NCBI RefSeq assembly: GCF_001571105.1
Contig: NZ_BCTD01000011.1
Source of the DNA: Azotobacter vinelandii
Lineage (GTDB): Bacteria > Pseudomonadota > Gammaproteobacteria > Pseudomonadales > Pseudomonadaceae
Length of the DNA: 64,000 bases
Strand: one strand, 5' to 3'
This document shows, piece by piece, positions 26,186 through 34,529 of the stretch; positions within the stretch are counted from its first letter, which is position 1, and every line of letters starts with the position of its first letter. The notes under the pieces were generated by a model. The model did not search any database. It saw nothing but the letters and a program-made list of their open reading frames with translations, and was not told where the DNA came from. A program made the translations under genes and the position numbers.

Positions 26186-26542
26186 GTGGAATTATTCAAA
26201 GAATTCGTATTCGAAGCGGCTCACCGCCTCCCCCGGGTTCCGGCCGGACACAAATGTGGCCGGCTGCACGGCCACTCCTTCCGCGTGGCCATCTATATCG
26301 AGGGCGAGGTCGATCCCCACACCGGCTGGATTCGCGACTTTTCCGAGATCAAGGAGATCTTCAAGCCGATCTACGAACGGCTGGACCACCACTACCTGAA
26401 CGAGATCGAAGGTCTGGAGAACCCGACCAGCGAGATTCTCGCCAAATGGATCTGGCGACAGCTCAAACCTCTGCTGCCCGAGCTTTCCCGGGTGCGCATC
26501 CACGAAACCTGCACCAGCGGCTGCGAGTACCGCGGCGACTGA
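26186..26542 (+). CDS. queD: 6-carboxy-5,6,7,8-tetrahydropterin synthase QueD
   Basis: Enzyme of the queuosine/7-deazaguanine pathway converting dihydroneopterin triphosphate to carboxytetrahydropterin. The 118-residue product is the typical short QueD. Zinc ligands are the His of AAHRL (about residue 13) and H28/H30 in GRLHGHSF, and the catalytic cysteine is C24 in KCGRLHGH. The C-terminal E in RIHETCTSGCEYRG anchors the pterin. Translation starts at GTG 26186 with AAGG upstream. Its stop directly abuts the convergent transglycosylase stop. Confidence 0.92.
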   Translation: MELFKEFVFEAAHRLPRVPAGHKCGRLHGHSFRVAIYIEGEVDPHTGWIRDFSEIKEIFKPIYERLDHHYLNEIEGLENPTSEILAKWIWRQLKPLLPELSRVRIHETCTSGCEYRGD

Positions 26543-27148
26543 TCAGCCGCCGCTTTGCAGGCGGCGGTAGTGTTCGAGCACCTTCGGCACGTAGCGCCGG
26601 GTTTCGGCGAAGGGCGGGATGGCGCCGCCGCTACCGATGACCGCCCCGGGACCGGCATTGTAGGCGGCCACGGCCAGGCCGAGATCCTGATCGAACATAT
26701 CCAGCAGGCGCTTCAGGTAGCGGGCGCCGCCATGGATATTGGCGGCCGGGTCCCAGACATCGACCACCCCCAGTTCGCGGGCGGTATCCGGCATCAACTG
26801 CATCAGACCGGCCGCCCCCTTCGGCGAAACGGCACGCGGATCGTAGTTGGACTCGGCGCGGATCAGCGCATGCAACAGTGCTTCGGGCAAGCCGTGCTCG
26901 GCAGCCGCGGCGGCCACCAGCGCGGCATAGGGCAGCGCAGCGGCCAGCGTATCGCGCTTCGGTGCGGCGGCCGCGGACACGGGCGGTGGCTCGCGGCGCA
27001 GGCGCACGCTCTTGCGCTCCCGGCGATGGACATTGGTGAGGACGATGCTGCCGTCCGCCGCCACCTCCCTGTAGATATCGCCATATGCCGGCATCGCCGA
27101 CGCCAGCACGGCGCCCATGCCGAACACGATCGCAGTCACCCGTCCCAT
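26543..27148 (-). CDS. Small periplasmic lytic transglycosylase (SLT fold)
   Basis: 201-residue exported protein. The N-terminal MGRVTAIVFGMGAVLASAMPAYG is a signal peptide. A short DUF4124-like strand pair (DIYREVAADGSIVLTNV) follows. The C-terminal SLT domain has the catalytic glutamate in IRAESNYDPRAVSPKGAAGLMQLMPDTA and the GG.RYLKRLL...AYNAGPGAV signature. It should cleave murein between MurNAc and GlcNAc. I start at ATG 27148 because GGAGAGGG lies 4 bp upstream; the longer frame (to 27304) is unsupported. It is convergent with queD with no bases between the stops. Confidence 0.87.
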   Translation of the reverse strand: MGRVTAIVFGMGAVLASAMPAYGDIYREVAADGSIVLTNVHRRERKSVRLRREPPPVSAAAAPKRDTLAAALPYAALVAAAAAEHGLPEALLHALIRAESNYDPRAVSPKGAAGLMQLMPDTARELGVVDVWDPAANIHGGARYLKRLLDMFDQDLGLAVAAYNAGPGAVIGSGGAIPPFAETRRYVPKVLEHYRRLQSGG

Positions 27149-27499
27149 GCATCCCTCTCCCGATGGCATGCGCCTTCGGCAGCCAAGCAAGAATCGTGCA
27201 GCGCTCGAAAGAGCGCGCTCGCTTCCGGCGCAGTGGGCCTCACTGCGGCCCGAAGATGCCGTGGAGTGCGCCCACAGCGGGGAAAGGTGGGTGAAAACCC
27301 CCAATTCCCCGCTGGGCCGAAGCGCGCGCCCGCGAAATACGGCTCCTGGCGCCTGGCCTGAAGATTGCTGACCCCACGGCGCGCTCCGGCGTTTATCGCC
27401 TGCCGGCGGCAGTGCCCGAGACCCTCGGTGCGGAAGCGCCCGGTACCGGGCGCTGTCACGGCATGGCTCCTTCCGTCAGCGGAACCCGAGGTCAGCCAG
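27149..27499. other. Divergent intergenic region with a KpnI-site palindrome
   Basis: About 350 bp separate the leftward transglycosylase from rightward gspG. It carries a perfect 20-bp palindrome at 27435-27454 (AGCGCCCGGT / ACCGGGCGCT), 46 bp before the gspG start. No credible ORF is visible. Divergent promoters are expected here, but I could not pick them. Confidence 0.5.
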
Positions 27500-27943
27500 A
27501 TGAAACGGAAACGGATGCATACCCTCGCCCAGGCTCGCCGCAGTCCGGGCTTCACTCTGCTGGAACTGCTGGTCGTGCTGGTCGTGCTCGGCCTGCTGGC
27601 CGGCATCGTCGGCCCCAAATACTTCAACCAGCTCGGTCGCTCGGAAACCAAGGTCGCCCGCGCGCAGATCGAGGGTCTGAGCAAGGCGCTGGACATCTAC
27701 CGTGTGGAAACCGGCCACTACCCCAGCACCGAGCAGGGCCTCAATGCCCTGGCTGCGGCGCCCAGCGACGAACCGCGCTGGTCCGGCCCCTATCTGCAAA
27801 AAGGCGTGCCGCTGGACCCCTGGGGTCGCGCCTACGTCTACCGCTCGCCGGGTGAAAACGGTGACTACGACCTGCTGACCTTCGGCAAGGACGGTCAGCC
27901 CGGCGGCGAAGGCGAGAACGCGGAAATCACCAGTTGGCAGTGA
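27500..27943 (+). CDS. gspG: Type II secretion major pseudopilin GspG
   Basis: 147-residue type II secretion major pseudopilin. It has a short basic leader, the prepilin-peptidase site G/FTLLELLVVLVVLGLL with Glu+5, and a hydrophobic helix. The GspG signature YRVETGHYPSTEQGLNALAAAP, calcium-site region and GKDGQPGGEGENAEITSW tail follow. I start at ATG 27500 (GAGG 8 bp before); ATG 27515 would shorten the leader by five residues. Only gspF follows, so the rest of the secretion apparatus must be elsewhere or missing. Confidence 0.9.
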   Translation: MKRKRMHTLAQARRSPGFTLLELLVVLVVLGLLAGIVGPKYFNQLGRSETKVARAQIEGLSKALDIYRVETGHYPSTEQGLNALAAAPSDEPRWSGPYLQKGVPLDPWGRAYVYRSPGENGDYDLLTFGKDGQPGGEGENAEITSWQ

Positions 27944-27955
27944 CGGGACCCGGAC

Positions 27956-29146
27956 ATGCGCTTTCAGATCAAAGGCATGCGCAACGCCGCGGAAGTGGTA
28001 TCGCTGGTCCTCGAGGCAGCGGGCCCGGACGACGCCCGGCGCCTCGCCGAACACCAGGGCCTGAAGGTGCTCAGCCTGCGCGCCGAAAGGCGTTGGTCGC
28101 CGCTCCGCTGGCGGGGCCGCGAGGCCTTCCCGCTGGTGTTGTTCAGCCAGGAACTGACCACCCTGCTGAACGCCGGCCTGGCGCTGATCGACGCCCTCGA
28201 AAGCCTTGCCGAGAAGGAGTCCGACGCCCAGGCGCGCAAGATCCTCGCCGATCTGGTGCGCCTGCTCTACGAGGGCAAGTCCCTCTCTCAGGCGCTGGGC
28301 GAATTCCCCGCGGTCTTTCCGCCCCTCTACGTGGCGCTGGTGCAGTCCAGCGAGAAGACCGGCGCGGTCGGCGATGCCCTGGGCCGCTATGTCGCCTACC
28401 GCACGCGCATGGACGAAGTGCGCCAGAAGATCGTCAGCGCCTCGGTCTATCCGCTCCTGCTGCTGGTGGTCGGCAACGGGGTACTGCTGTTTCTGATCGG
28501 CTACGTGGTGCCGCGCTTCAGTCTGGTCTTCGAGGGGCTGGGCTCCAACCTGCCATGGCTGTCCCGGGTGCTGCTGAGCGTCGGGCAGTTCATCCATACC
28601 CATCAGGAGGCGCTGCTCGGCAGCCTGCTGCCGAGCCTGGTCCTCCTTGCCCTCCTGCTGCGCCAGGAGCGGGTTCGCAGGGCCCTCGGCCGGCAGGTAG
28701 AGAAGGTTCCGACCATCCGCGAGCGCCTGTTCATCTACGAGATGGCGCGCTTCTACCGCTCCCTGGGCATCCTGCTGCAGGGCGGTATCCCCATCCTCAC
28801 CGCCCTGGGCATGGTCCGCGGCCTGCTCGGCCCGGGCTCGCGCACCCGCCTGGACCGGGCCGCCGAACTCATCCGCGAGGGCCACGCCCTGTCCCGCTCG
28901 CTGGAAGAGAACCGCCTGGCGACACCGGTTTCCCTGCGCATGCTGCGTGCCGGCGAGCAGGCCGGCAATCTCGGCGTCATGATGGAACGCACCGCGGACT
29001 TCTACGACGAGGAGACCGGACGCTGGATCGACTGGTTCGTGCGGCTGTTCGAGCCGCTGCTGATGACCTTCATCGGCCTGATCATCGGGGTGATCGTGGT
29101 CCTGATGTACATGCCGATCTTCGAACTGGCATCGAGCATCCAGTAG
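27956..29146 (+). CDS. gspF: Type II secretion inner-membrane protein GspF
   Basis: 396-residue platform protein of type II secretion / type IV pilus machines. It holds two T2SSF domains, each with the family pattern: FSQELTTLLNAGLALIDALE and YEMARFYRSLGILLQGGIPILTALGMVRG. It has three membrane segments at about residues 165-185, 215-240 and 367-388. Twelve bases separate it from gspG, so the two are one operon. No gspE, gspD, gspH-K or gspL follows: the next gene is a leftward c-di-GMP protein. Confidence 0.9.
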   Translation: MRFQIKGMRNAAEVVSLVLEAAGPDDARRLAEHQGLKVLSLRAERRWSPLRWRGREAFPLVLFSQELTTLLNAGLALIDALESLAEKESDAQARKILADLVRLLYEGKSLSQALGEFPAVFPPLYVALVQSSEKTGAVGDALGRYVAYRTRMDEVRQKIVSASVYPLLLLVVGNGVLLFLIGYVVPRFSLVFEGLGSNLPWLSRVLLSVGQFIHTHQEALLGSLLPSLVLLALLLRQERVRRALGRQVEKVPTIRERLFIYEMARFYRSLGILLQGGIPILTALGMVRGLLGPGSRTRLDRAAELIREGHALSRSLEENRLATPVSLRMLRAGEQAGNLGVMMERTADFYDEETGRWIDWFVRLFEPLLMTFIGLIIGVIVVLMYMPIFELASSIQ

Positions 29147-29169
29147 TTCCGCGACGAGCGGACGGGATG

Positions 29170-31674
29170 TCACCAGGGGCTTGTGGAGAACTCGAGCAGC
29201 GCAGGCAGGAACTCCGAGGCCGGCAACGGCTTGCAGAACAGGTAGCCCTGCCCCGAATCGCAGCCCAGCGCTTCCAGCAACTGGCGCTGTTCTTCGGTCT
29301 CGATGCCCTCGGCGATGGTCTGCATGTCCAGATCCTTGGCCAGGCCGATGATGGCCTGGACGATGCTCCGGTCGCTACCAGCGGACGAAATGGCCTGGAT
29401 GAAGGAACGGTCGATTTTCAGCTTGTGTACCCGCAGCTTCTTCAGATAGCTGAGCGACGAATAGCCGGTGCCGAAGTCGTCGATGGAAAGCTTCACGCCC
29501 CGGGAGCGCAGGCTGCGCACGATGTCGACGACCTGCTCGGGATCGTCCATCGCCACGCTTTCGGTCAGCTCCAGTTCGAGCGCCCATGGCGGCAACTGGC
29601 TTTCGGCGAGCGCCGTGTCGATCTTTTCCAGCAGGGCCGTATCGCGGAACTGCGCCATGGAGATGTTGACCGCGATGCTCATGTCCCCGGGCAAACCCGC
29701 ATCCAGCCAATGCCTCATCTGCTGCGTGGCCCTGCGCAGGACCAGATCGCCTATCTTGATGATCTGACCGGTGATCTCGGCGATGGGGATGAACTCGGCG
29801 GGACTGATGAACCCCAGTTCGGGATGGCGCCACCTCACCAGAGCCTCGGCGCCTTCCAGCTTTCTTCCCGTTATGTCGAACTGCGGCTGGTAATAGACAT
29901 CCAGTTGCCCCCATTGGACCGCTTCGCGCAGCGCTCCCTCCAGCAGCAGGGATCTGGCCGCGCACGCCTGCATTTCCTCCGAGAAGAACGCATAGTGGCT
30001 GCGGCGCTCCTGCTTGGCCCGATACATGGCGATGTCGGCATGGCTGGACAGGGTTTCGAGATCCCGCCCATCCTGGGGAAACATGCAGATGCCCATCGAC
30101 GCGGAAACGTGCAGCGTATATTGCCCCACTTGAATGGGCACTTCGACGGACCTCTTGATGCACTCGGTCATTTGTTCGGCCGTGCGCACGTCCGCCTCGG
30201 GAAGCAGGAACATGAACTCGTCGCCTCCCTGGCGGGACACCATGTCCCTCGGGCGCAGGACCTTTTCCAGGCGGGCGGCGAGTTCGACCAGCAGGGCATC
30301 GCCGACCTTATGACCCAGCGAATCGTTGACGTTCTTGAAGTTGTCGAGGTCCATGAAGATCAACGCCAGAGGCTGCCGTTGCTTCTCGCAGCGCGTGGCC
30401 TCGACATCGAAGCAGGTATTGAACAGCGTGCGGTTCGGAAGCCCGGTGAGCGCATCGAAGTGCGCCATCTGCTCGATCTTGGACTGATTCCTGGCCTGTT
30501 CCGTCACGTCCCGGATCAGGATGACGAAATGACTGCTCCTATCGGACCTCTGCGCGAGCAACGAAGCCGAAACATCGAAAACCAGCTCCTCCGCCCCCTT
30601 GCCGGTCCGGAACCGCAGCCCCGTGCCCTGTCCCCCGCTCTCCGCCGCCCGCATCGCCCCGGTCAGACAGTCCATGGCCTGGGAGGGGAGCCGATCCTGA
30701 AGATAATCCCCGGCCTTCGGCTTCTTCTCTCCGAACAGCTTTCCATCCGTCGGAACATGGGCACTGAGGAGCAGGCCATCGAGGCGAGCCTCGAGAATGA
30801 TATCCGGCAACGCCCCCATGAGAACTTCGACATGCTGCCTCGAATCCTCAAGAAACTTGTAAGGGGCGAGAATGGATTCGACAAAGATAGCCCTGTACAA
30901 GACCAAGTAGGCAATTATCTTGTAGATATGGCCGAAGATGTTATAGGCATCCGTGACATCGCTATATATCGTGAAAAAGAACTCCCCCATCATCATGACC
31001 AGCAGGGAGCAGATCAGCAGGCCTTTCTCGAGCCCCATATCCCTGCGTCTTCGTACCGACAGCAAGACTATGCTGGCGGCATGGATGGCGATGATGGAGA
31101 ACTCGACTCCCCGCTTGAACTCCGTCAGGCCGACGCCCTCCTGATAAGTCCTCGGAAGTATCTCCGGAAACAGAAGCAGGACCAGATGGATCGATACCAT
31201 GGCGCACAGGGTGACAAGAAGGACTCTCCATCTGTCCGGGTCGATCGCGGCGGAGCGGCCGGAAACCTCCAGCCGCCAGGGCAGGCAGGCGATGATCAGG
31301 ACGCCCAGCGCCGTCAGACAACGTGCCAGCAGCCAGAAACCGATCGCCTTCTCCGGGGAGTTCGGACCGAGAAAATCGGGCATCCCCGAGTAGGACAACA
31401 TGTGCGAAAAGTCGGAAATCGCCACACCCAGAAAGGTGCAGGAGACGATCAGGATGACGCGGTTCCCATGCATCCTGAAAGTGTGCCAGCCAACGGCGAA
31501 GATCAGCACGCTCACCACGATGGAAGCGGTTTCCACCATCTGGTGCAGCGTCAGAAAATACTTTACCGGCGGCAGCGAACCGCCGAATAGACAAATCAGA
31601 CCCCAGACAGCCAGCAGCAGCGACATTCCCGACCAGCGCTTGCCCAAAGCGTTGTTTTTCTTGTTTTTCCGCAT
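29170..31674 (-). CDS. MASE3-PAS-GGDEF-EAL cyclic-di-GMP signalling protein
   Basis: 834-residue membrane protein. The N-terminal part (about 1-270) has about seven to eight helices and the HMLSYSGMPDFLGPNSPEKAIGFWLLAR segment typical of MASE3 sensory domains. A PAS-like region follows. The diguanylate-cyclase domain has GGDEF at 483-487 with an I-site RPRD five residues before it, so product inhibition is possible. The EAL domain starts at about E610 (EALVRWRHPE) and keeps DDFGTGYSS and the EGIETEEQ region, so both activities may be intact. I chose ATG 31674 over the GTG at 31689. It is monocistronic, convergent with gspF. Confidence 0.9.
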   Translation of the reverse strand: MRKNKKNNALGKRWSGMSLLLAVWGLICLFGGSLPPVKYFLTLHQMVETASIVVSVLIFAVGWHTFRMHGNRVILIVSCTFLGVAISDFSHMLSYSGMPDFLGPNSPEKAIGFWLLARCLTALGVLIIACLPWRLEVSGRSAAIDPDRWRVLLVTLCAMVSIHLVLLLFPEILPRTYQEGVGLTEFKRGVEFSIIAIHAASIVLLSVRRRRDMGLEKGLLICSLLVMMMGEFFFTIYSDVTDAYNIFGHIYKIIAYLVLYRAIFVESILAPYKFLEDSRQHVEVLMGALPDIILEARLDGLLLSAHVPTDGKLFGEKKPKAGDYLQDRLPSQAMDCLTGAMRAAESGGQGTGLRFRTGKGAEELVFDVSASLLAQRSDRSSHFVILIRDVTEQARNQSKIEQMAHFDALTGLPNRTLFNTCFDVEATRCEKQRQPLALIFMDLDNFKNVNDSLGHKVGDALLVELAARLEKVLRPRDMVSRQGGDEFMFLLPEADVRTAEQMTECIKRSVEVPIQVGQYTLHVSASMGICMFPQDGRDLETLSSHADIAMYRAKQERRSHYAFFSEEMQACAARSLLLEGALREAVQWGQLDVYYQPQFDITGRKLEGAEALVRWRHPELGFISPAEFIPIAEITGQIIKIGDLVLRRATQQMRHWLDAGLPGDMSIAVNISMAQFRDTALLEKIDTALAESQLPPWALELELTESVAMDDPEQVVDIVRSLRSRGVKLSIDDFGTGYSSLSYLKKLRVHKLKIDRSFIQAISSAGSDRSIVQAIIGLAKDLDMQTIAEGIETEEQRQLLEALGCDSGQGYLFCKPLPASEFLPALLEFSTSPW

Positions 31675-32311
31675 GTCAGGCACCACCACTCAAGACAGGC
31701 TGCAGCCGAATGAAATCGCGCCATGTCATCGCGTACAAAATGCTTGCGCTCCCCGTTTTCGCAAACTCGCTGGCAAGGGCTGCACGTTCGCGAATGCGAT
31801 TTCCAGCCATGCCGGCGTGTCGGGGGTTGCCTGGATTCGAACGCGCATGGCATGGACAACGCCCGCGCTCCTGATTTCAGGATCGGTCCGCCTCAACCGT
31901 GACTGCGGAAACGACTGCCGTCAGTCAAGGAGCAGGACAGCCCCCGCCACGGGAAGCCGCGTCAGGCCTTGAATCGTCGCGTCCCGGGAAAGAGGTCATC
32001 CGAATGCGCTGCCAAGCGGACATCGGCATCCGACGGCATGCAAAGCGAAGCGGCGGACCTGGACACAGGCGTATCGATCAGTGACGAGGGAGGCCCCACT
32101 GTAGCCATCTCGGCTCGACGCGAGAGGGTCAAACAAGCCCTCCATGGATGGCCTGTTTAGTCGATTGGACGGCTCAAGACCGGGGAAATGGAGCCGATAC
32201 AGACTGCCAGCCACGGCCGACCATACCTCGAAGTCCCGGCGACGGCTCACCGGAGGCCCGGCGCTGTCGCCGCACCCGAAAGGTCTTTCGCGGAAGACGG
32301 GTGAAGAACAT
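31675..32311. other. Gene-poor region upstream of the MASE3 protein
   Basis: About 640 bp contain no ORF with family resemblance or good translation signals. Frames that stay open here run antisense or out of frame into neighbouring genes. The promoter of the leftward c-di-GMP gene should lie at its left end. A GGATTCGAAC string at 31831-31840 looks like a tRNA T-loop reversed but does not fold into one. Confidence 0.4.
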
Positions 32312-32337
32312 CGAGCCGGCGCCCGAGCGCCGGCTCG
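32312..32337 (-). terminator. Terminator-like hairpin after the ABM gene
   Basis: CGAGCCGGCGC and GCGCCGGCTCG form a perfect 11-bp stem around CCGA, starting 4 bp beyond the stop of the leftward ABM gene. No T-run follows on the minus strand. Confidence 0.6.
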
Positions 32338-32341
32338 CCCG

Positions 32342-32920
32342 CTATGCGCGGCCCGGATGCGGCAATCGCTCGAGGCGCCCTTGCATGGCGGGCCGGCCAT
32401 TGAGCCAGGGAGCCAGCAGACGCGTGACGAGCGGGATGAACAGGAAGACCATCAGTGGCGTCATCATCAGGGTGCTGAGCAATATCCGCGGGAAGAGCGG
32501 CAAGGTGCCCAGGGTATCGCCGAACAGCCACTGGAACACCAGGGAAACGGGGAAGAACGCCAGCCAGATGGCCATGGCCTGCTTCCAGCGCGGCGGACCG
32601 TTGCCCACGGCGTCCTGGAACCAGCTTCCCAGCCCGATGGCGCGGTGCTCGTGGGGCGCCTCGAAAAGACCCCGGCCACGGGCCAGCCAGGCGTGCCGCG
32701 AAGCGGAATGTTCCCAGGCGGACAGAGTGGATTGGTCGCGAAAGCGGAAGACGATCTGGTATTCATCGTCGCCGGGCGGCGGCGCCAATACGCCGGACCC
32801 GAGAAAGCCATCGAAGCCGGCGGCCAGACGGCGGCCATCCTCGAGCCAGACGCTGAAAGCCCGGTAGCGACCGCGAGCCACACGGCGCGCCACCATGAGG
32901 GTGACAGGGGCGTTAGACAT
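32342..32920 (-). CDS. ABM-domain protein with C-terminal membrane anchor
   Basis: 192-residue protein. The N-terminal half (PVTLMVARRVARGRYRAFSVWLEDGRRLAAGFDGFLGSGVLAPPPGDDEYQIVFRF) resembles the antibiotic-biosynthesis-monooxygenase ferredoxin-like fold. The C-terminal half has two membrane segments (AMAIWLAFFPVSLVFQWLF and LLSTLMMTPLMVFLFIPLV). Such ABM-membrane proteins are common and of unknown role. ATG 32920 has AAGGAG 8 bp upstream on the minus strand, so the longer frame is rejected. It is divergent from the SRAP gene. Confidence 0.8.
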   Translation of the reverse strand: MSNAPVTLMVARRVARGRYRAFSVWLEDGRRLAAGFDGFLGSGVLAPPPGDDEYQIVFRFRDQSTLSAWEHSASRHAWLARGRGLFEAPHEHRAIGLGSWFQDAVGNGPPRWKQAMAIWLAFFPVSLVFQWLFGDTLGTLPLFPRILLSTLMMTPLMVFLFIPLVTRLLAPWLNGRPAMQGRLERLPHPGRA

Positions 32921-33172
32921 CCTGTATCTCCTTTTGAGTATCCGGCTACCCGGGTAGGGCCTGCCGAAGAAACGGCGGATCTGGATAAAACCCACCGAAA
33001 GGCAGGCCCAAACTACCCCATCCGGCGGCGAACAACCAACCCCCGGATACTCGAGGAGACAGAGCTGCGCGATGGCTCATGCCGGATGCGGCCTCACCGA
33101 CAGGCTTCCTGGCCACCCCCGCGGACGCTGGCAATACTTCGAAGCAGAAAGAACATGCAACGGAGGCCGGCT

Positions 33173-33886
33173 ATGTGCGGCAGATTCGTTCAGTACCGGA
33201 CGGCGATCGATTACCTGCAGGCGCTACGCAGCGAAACACCCTTGGCGTCCGGCATCGACCCCGTGCCGATCGCCCGTTACAACGTGGCCCCGCACACACG
33301 GGTGCTGCTGATCCACGCGGACGCCGACGGGCTGCGCATGGAGCCCGTTCCCTGGGGATACGCGCCAGCCTGGGCCCAGGGGCCGCGAGCGCGAACGCCG
33401 GCGATCAACGCCCGGGTGGAAACGCTGGCGAGCAGCCGCTTCTGGCGGGAGGCCTGGAAGTCCGGGCGCGCCCTGGTACCGGCCGACGGCTGGTACGAAT
33501 GGCGGCCGGATGCGGCCGGCAAGGGGCGAAAACAGCCCTTCTTCCTTCACCTGAAGAGCGGCGAACCGCTGTTCTTCCCGGCCATCGGCCGCTTTCCACG
33601 CGAGGGCGCCGTACTGCGCGAAGGGGATGGCTTCGCCCTGATCACCCGGCCCAGCGAGGGGCGGATGGGCGAGATCCACGACCGCCAGCCGCTGGTCCTG
33701 GGAGCGGATATGGCCCGCGCCTGGATCGACCCGCGACGGACACCGGCCCAGGCAGAGGAAATCGCCCTTCACCGGGGCATGCCGTCGGCGGCGTTCGAGT
33801 GGTATCCGGTCGGACTGGCCGTGGGGAATGTGCGCGAGGAAGGAAACGAGCTGATCCGGCCGCAGGGAACGATCGAGACGGAATGA
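33173..33886 (+). CDS. yedK: SRAP-family abasic-site-shielding protein (YedK/HMCES)
   Basis: 237-residue SOS-response-associated peptidase. The family forms a thiazolidine crosslink to abasic sites in single-stranded DNA through Cys2, exposed after Met removal; here the sequence starts Met-Cys-Gly-Arg. Other active-site residues are visible as the Asn of AINARVET, the Glu of ADGWYEWRP and the His of EIHDRQPL. I start at ATG 33173 because Cys2 must be N-terminal and CGGAGG precedes it. The longer frame is rejected. Confidence 0.92.
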   Translation: MCGRFVQYRTAIDYLQALRSETPLASGIDPVPIARYNVAPHTRVLLIHADADGLRMEPVPWGYAPAWAQGPRARTPAINARVETLASSRFWREAWKSGRALVPADGWYEWRPDAAGKGRKQPFFLHLKSGEPLFFPAIGRFPREGAVLREGDGFALITRPSEGRMGEIHDRQPLVLGADMARAWIDPRRTPAQAEEIALHRGMPSAAFEWYPVGLAVGNVREEGNELIRPQGTIETE

Positions 33887-34227
33887 GCCGGCAGGACACC
33901 GTTTCCGCGCCGCGACCACCGCAAGGAATTTTTCTCCGGGCCGTTCAGGCCGCACGGGATCGGCTCGCCTACGCTCTTCGAGCGTCGTATCCTTGGCGTC
34001 CCGGCCATGCACCATCCGTCCCCGCCCGTGGGCCGCCGACCCGAACCCGACTGCAGGCAGCTTCGGGCCTGACGGTGCCGTCCCGGCATGCTCCGCCGCT
34101 CTGCCGCGCGAACCTGGCCATGCCGAGGGCTTGCCACTTCTACGCGTCGCCTCGTCGGAAGTGGCCTGCCGGCAATGGTCCGGCGGGGCCGCAGCAACAC
34201 ATTTCCATCTGATTACCAAGGATCTTC
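33887..34227. other. Gap between yedK and a small membrane protein
   Basis: About 340 bp, GC-rich, without a credible gene. No clear terminator follows yedK and no recognised regulatory element was seen apart from AAGGA before the next start. Confidence 0.35.
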
Positions 34228-34449
34228 ATGAATAATTTCTGGATTAGCGCCGCAGCGATCGCCGCTCTCGCCGTCGTGGCAATGGCGATCCACCTCGCCC
34301 TGAGGCCTCGCCGTTTCAAACCCAAAGGCGATGCCTACTGGAAAGCGAAAGCCAGAGCCATCCAGAAGCGACATACGGGGCAAGTCATCACCAGTGGTGC
34401 GCCCCTGGCCAAGGATCGGTCGAGATCCAGGACGTCCAGCGAGCGGTGA
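34228..34449 (+). CDS. Small single-pass membrane protein, unknown
   Basis: 73-residue ORF with a good ribosome-binding site (AAGGA, 6 bp before ATG). Residues about 5-27 form a membrane helix, then a basic cytoplasmic tail (RPRRFKPKGDAYWKAKARAIQKRH). The first half reads like real coding sequence; the tail is Arg/Ser-rich and may be decayed. I do not recognise a family. It stands between yedK and the orphan Fur-box promoter. Confidence 0.45.
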   Translation: MNNFWISAAAIAALAVVAMAIHLALRPRRFKPKGDAYWKAKARAIQKRHTGQVITSGAPLAKDRSRSRTSSER

Positions 34450-34501
34450 CGAAAGAGGATTCGGTTTACGGTAGCCGGCGCGAGATATTGTTGGCCATCA
34501 G

Positions 34502-34529
34502 TTGATAATAGTTATCACTTGCATATAAT
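34502..34529 (+). promoter_or_regulatory. Strong sigma-70 promoter with an internal Fur-like box, no gene
   Basis: TTGATA (34502-34507) and a perfect TATAAT (34524-34529) are spaced by 16 bp. In the same stretch, TGATAA-TAG-TTATCA (34503-34517) is a symmetrical Fur-like 6-1-6 box with one mismatch to GATAATnATTATC. No protein-coding gene with a ribosome-binding site follows within 500 bp. The first 190 bp downstream contain several small hairpins, including GGCCAT/ATGGCC at 34571-34591 and GCCGG/CCGGC at 34710-34724, so the product may be a small RNA. Confidence 0.65.

Noticed and set aside
27934..31590. 1218-codon frame on the plus strand spanning gspF and the c-di-GMP gene
   Set aside because: It crosses one real sense gene out of frame and one antisense gene. 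No protein family is recognisable.
31826..31845. GGATTCGAAC string that resembles a reversed tRNA T-loop
   Set aside because: No 5-bp T-stem, acceptor stem or anticodon arm can be drawn on either strand around it.
32144..33172. Long N-terminal extension of the yedK frame
   Set aside because: The family needs Cys at position 2 for catalysis, and the ATG at 33173 with CGGAGG supplies exactly that.
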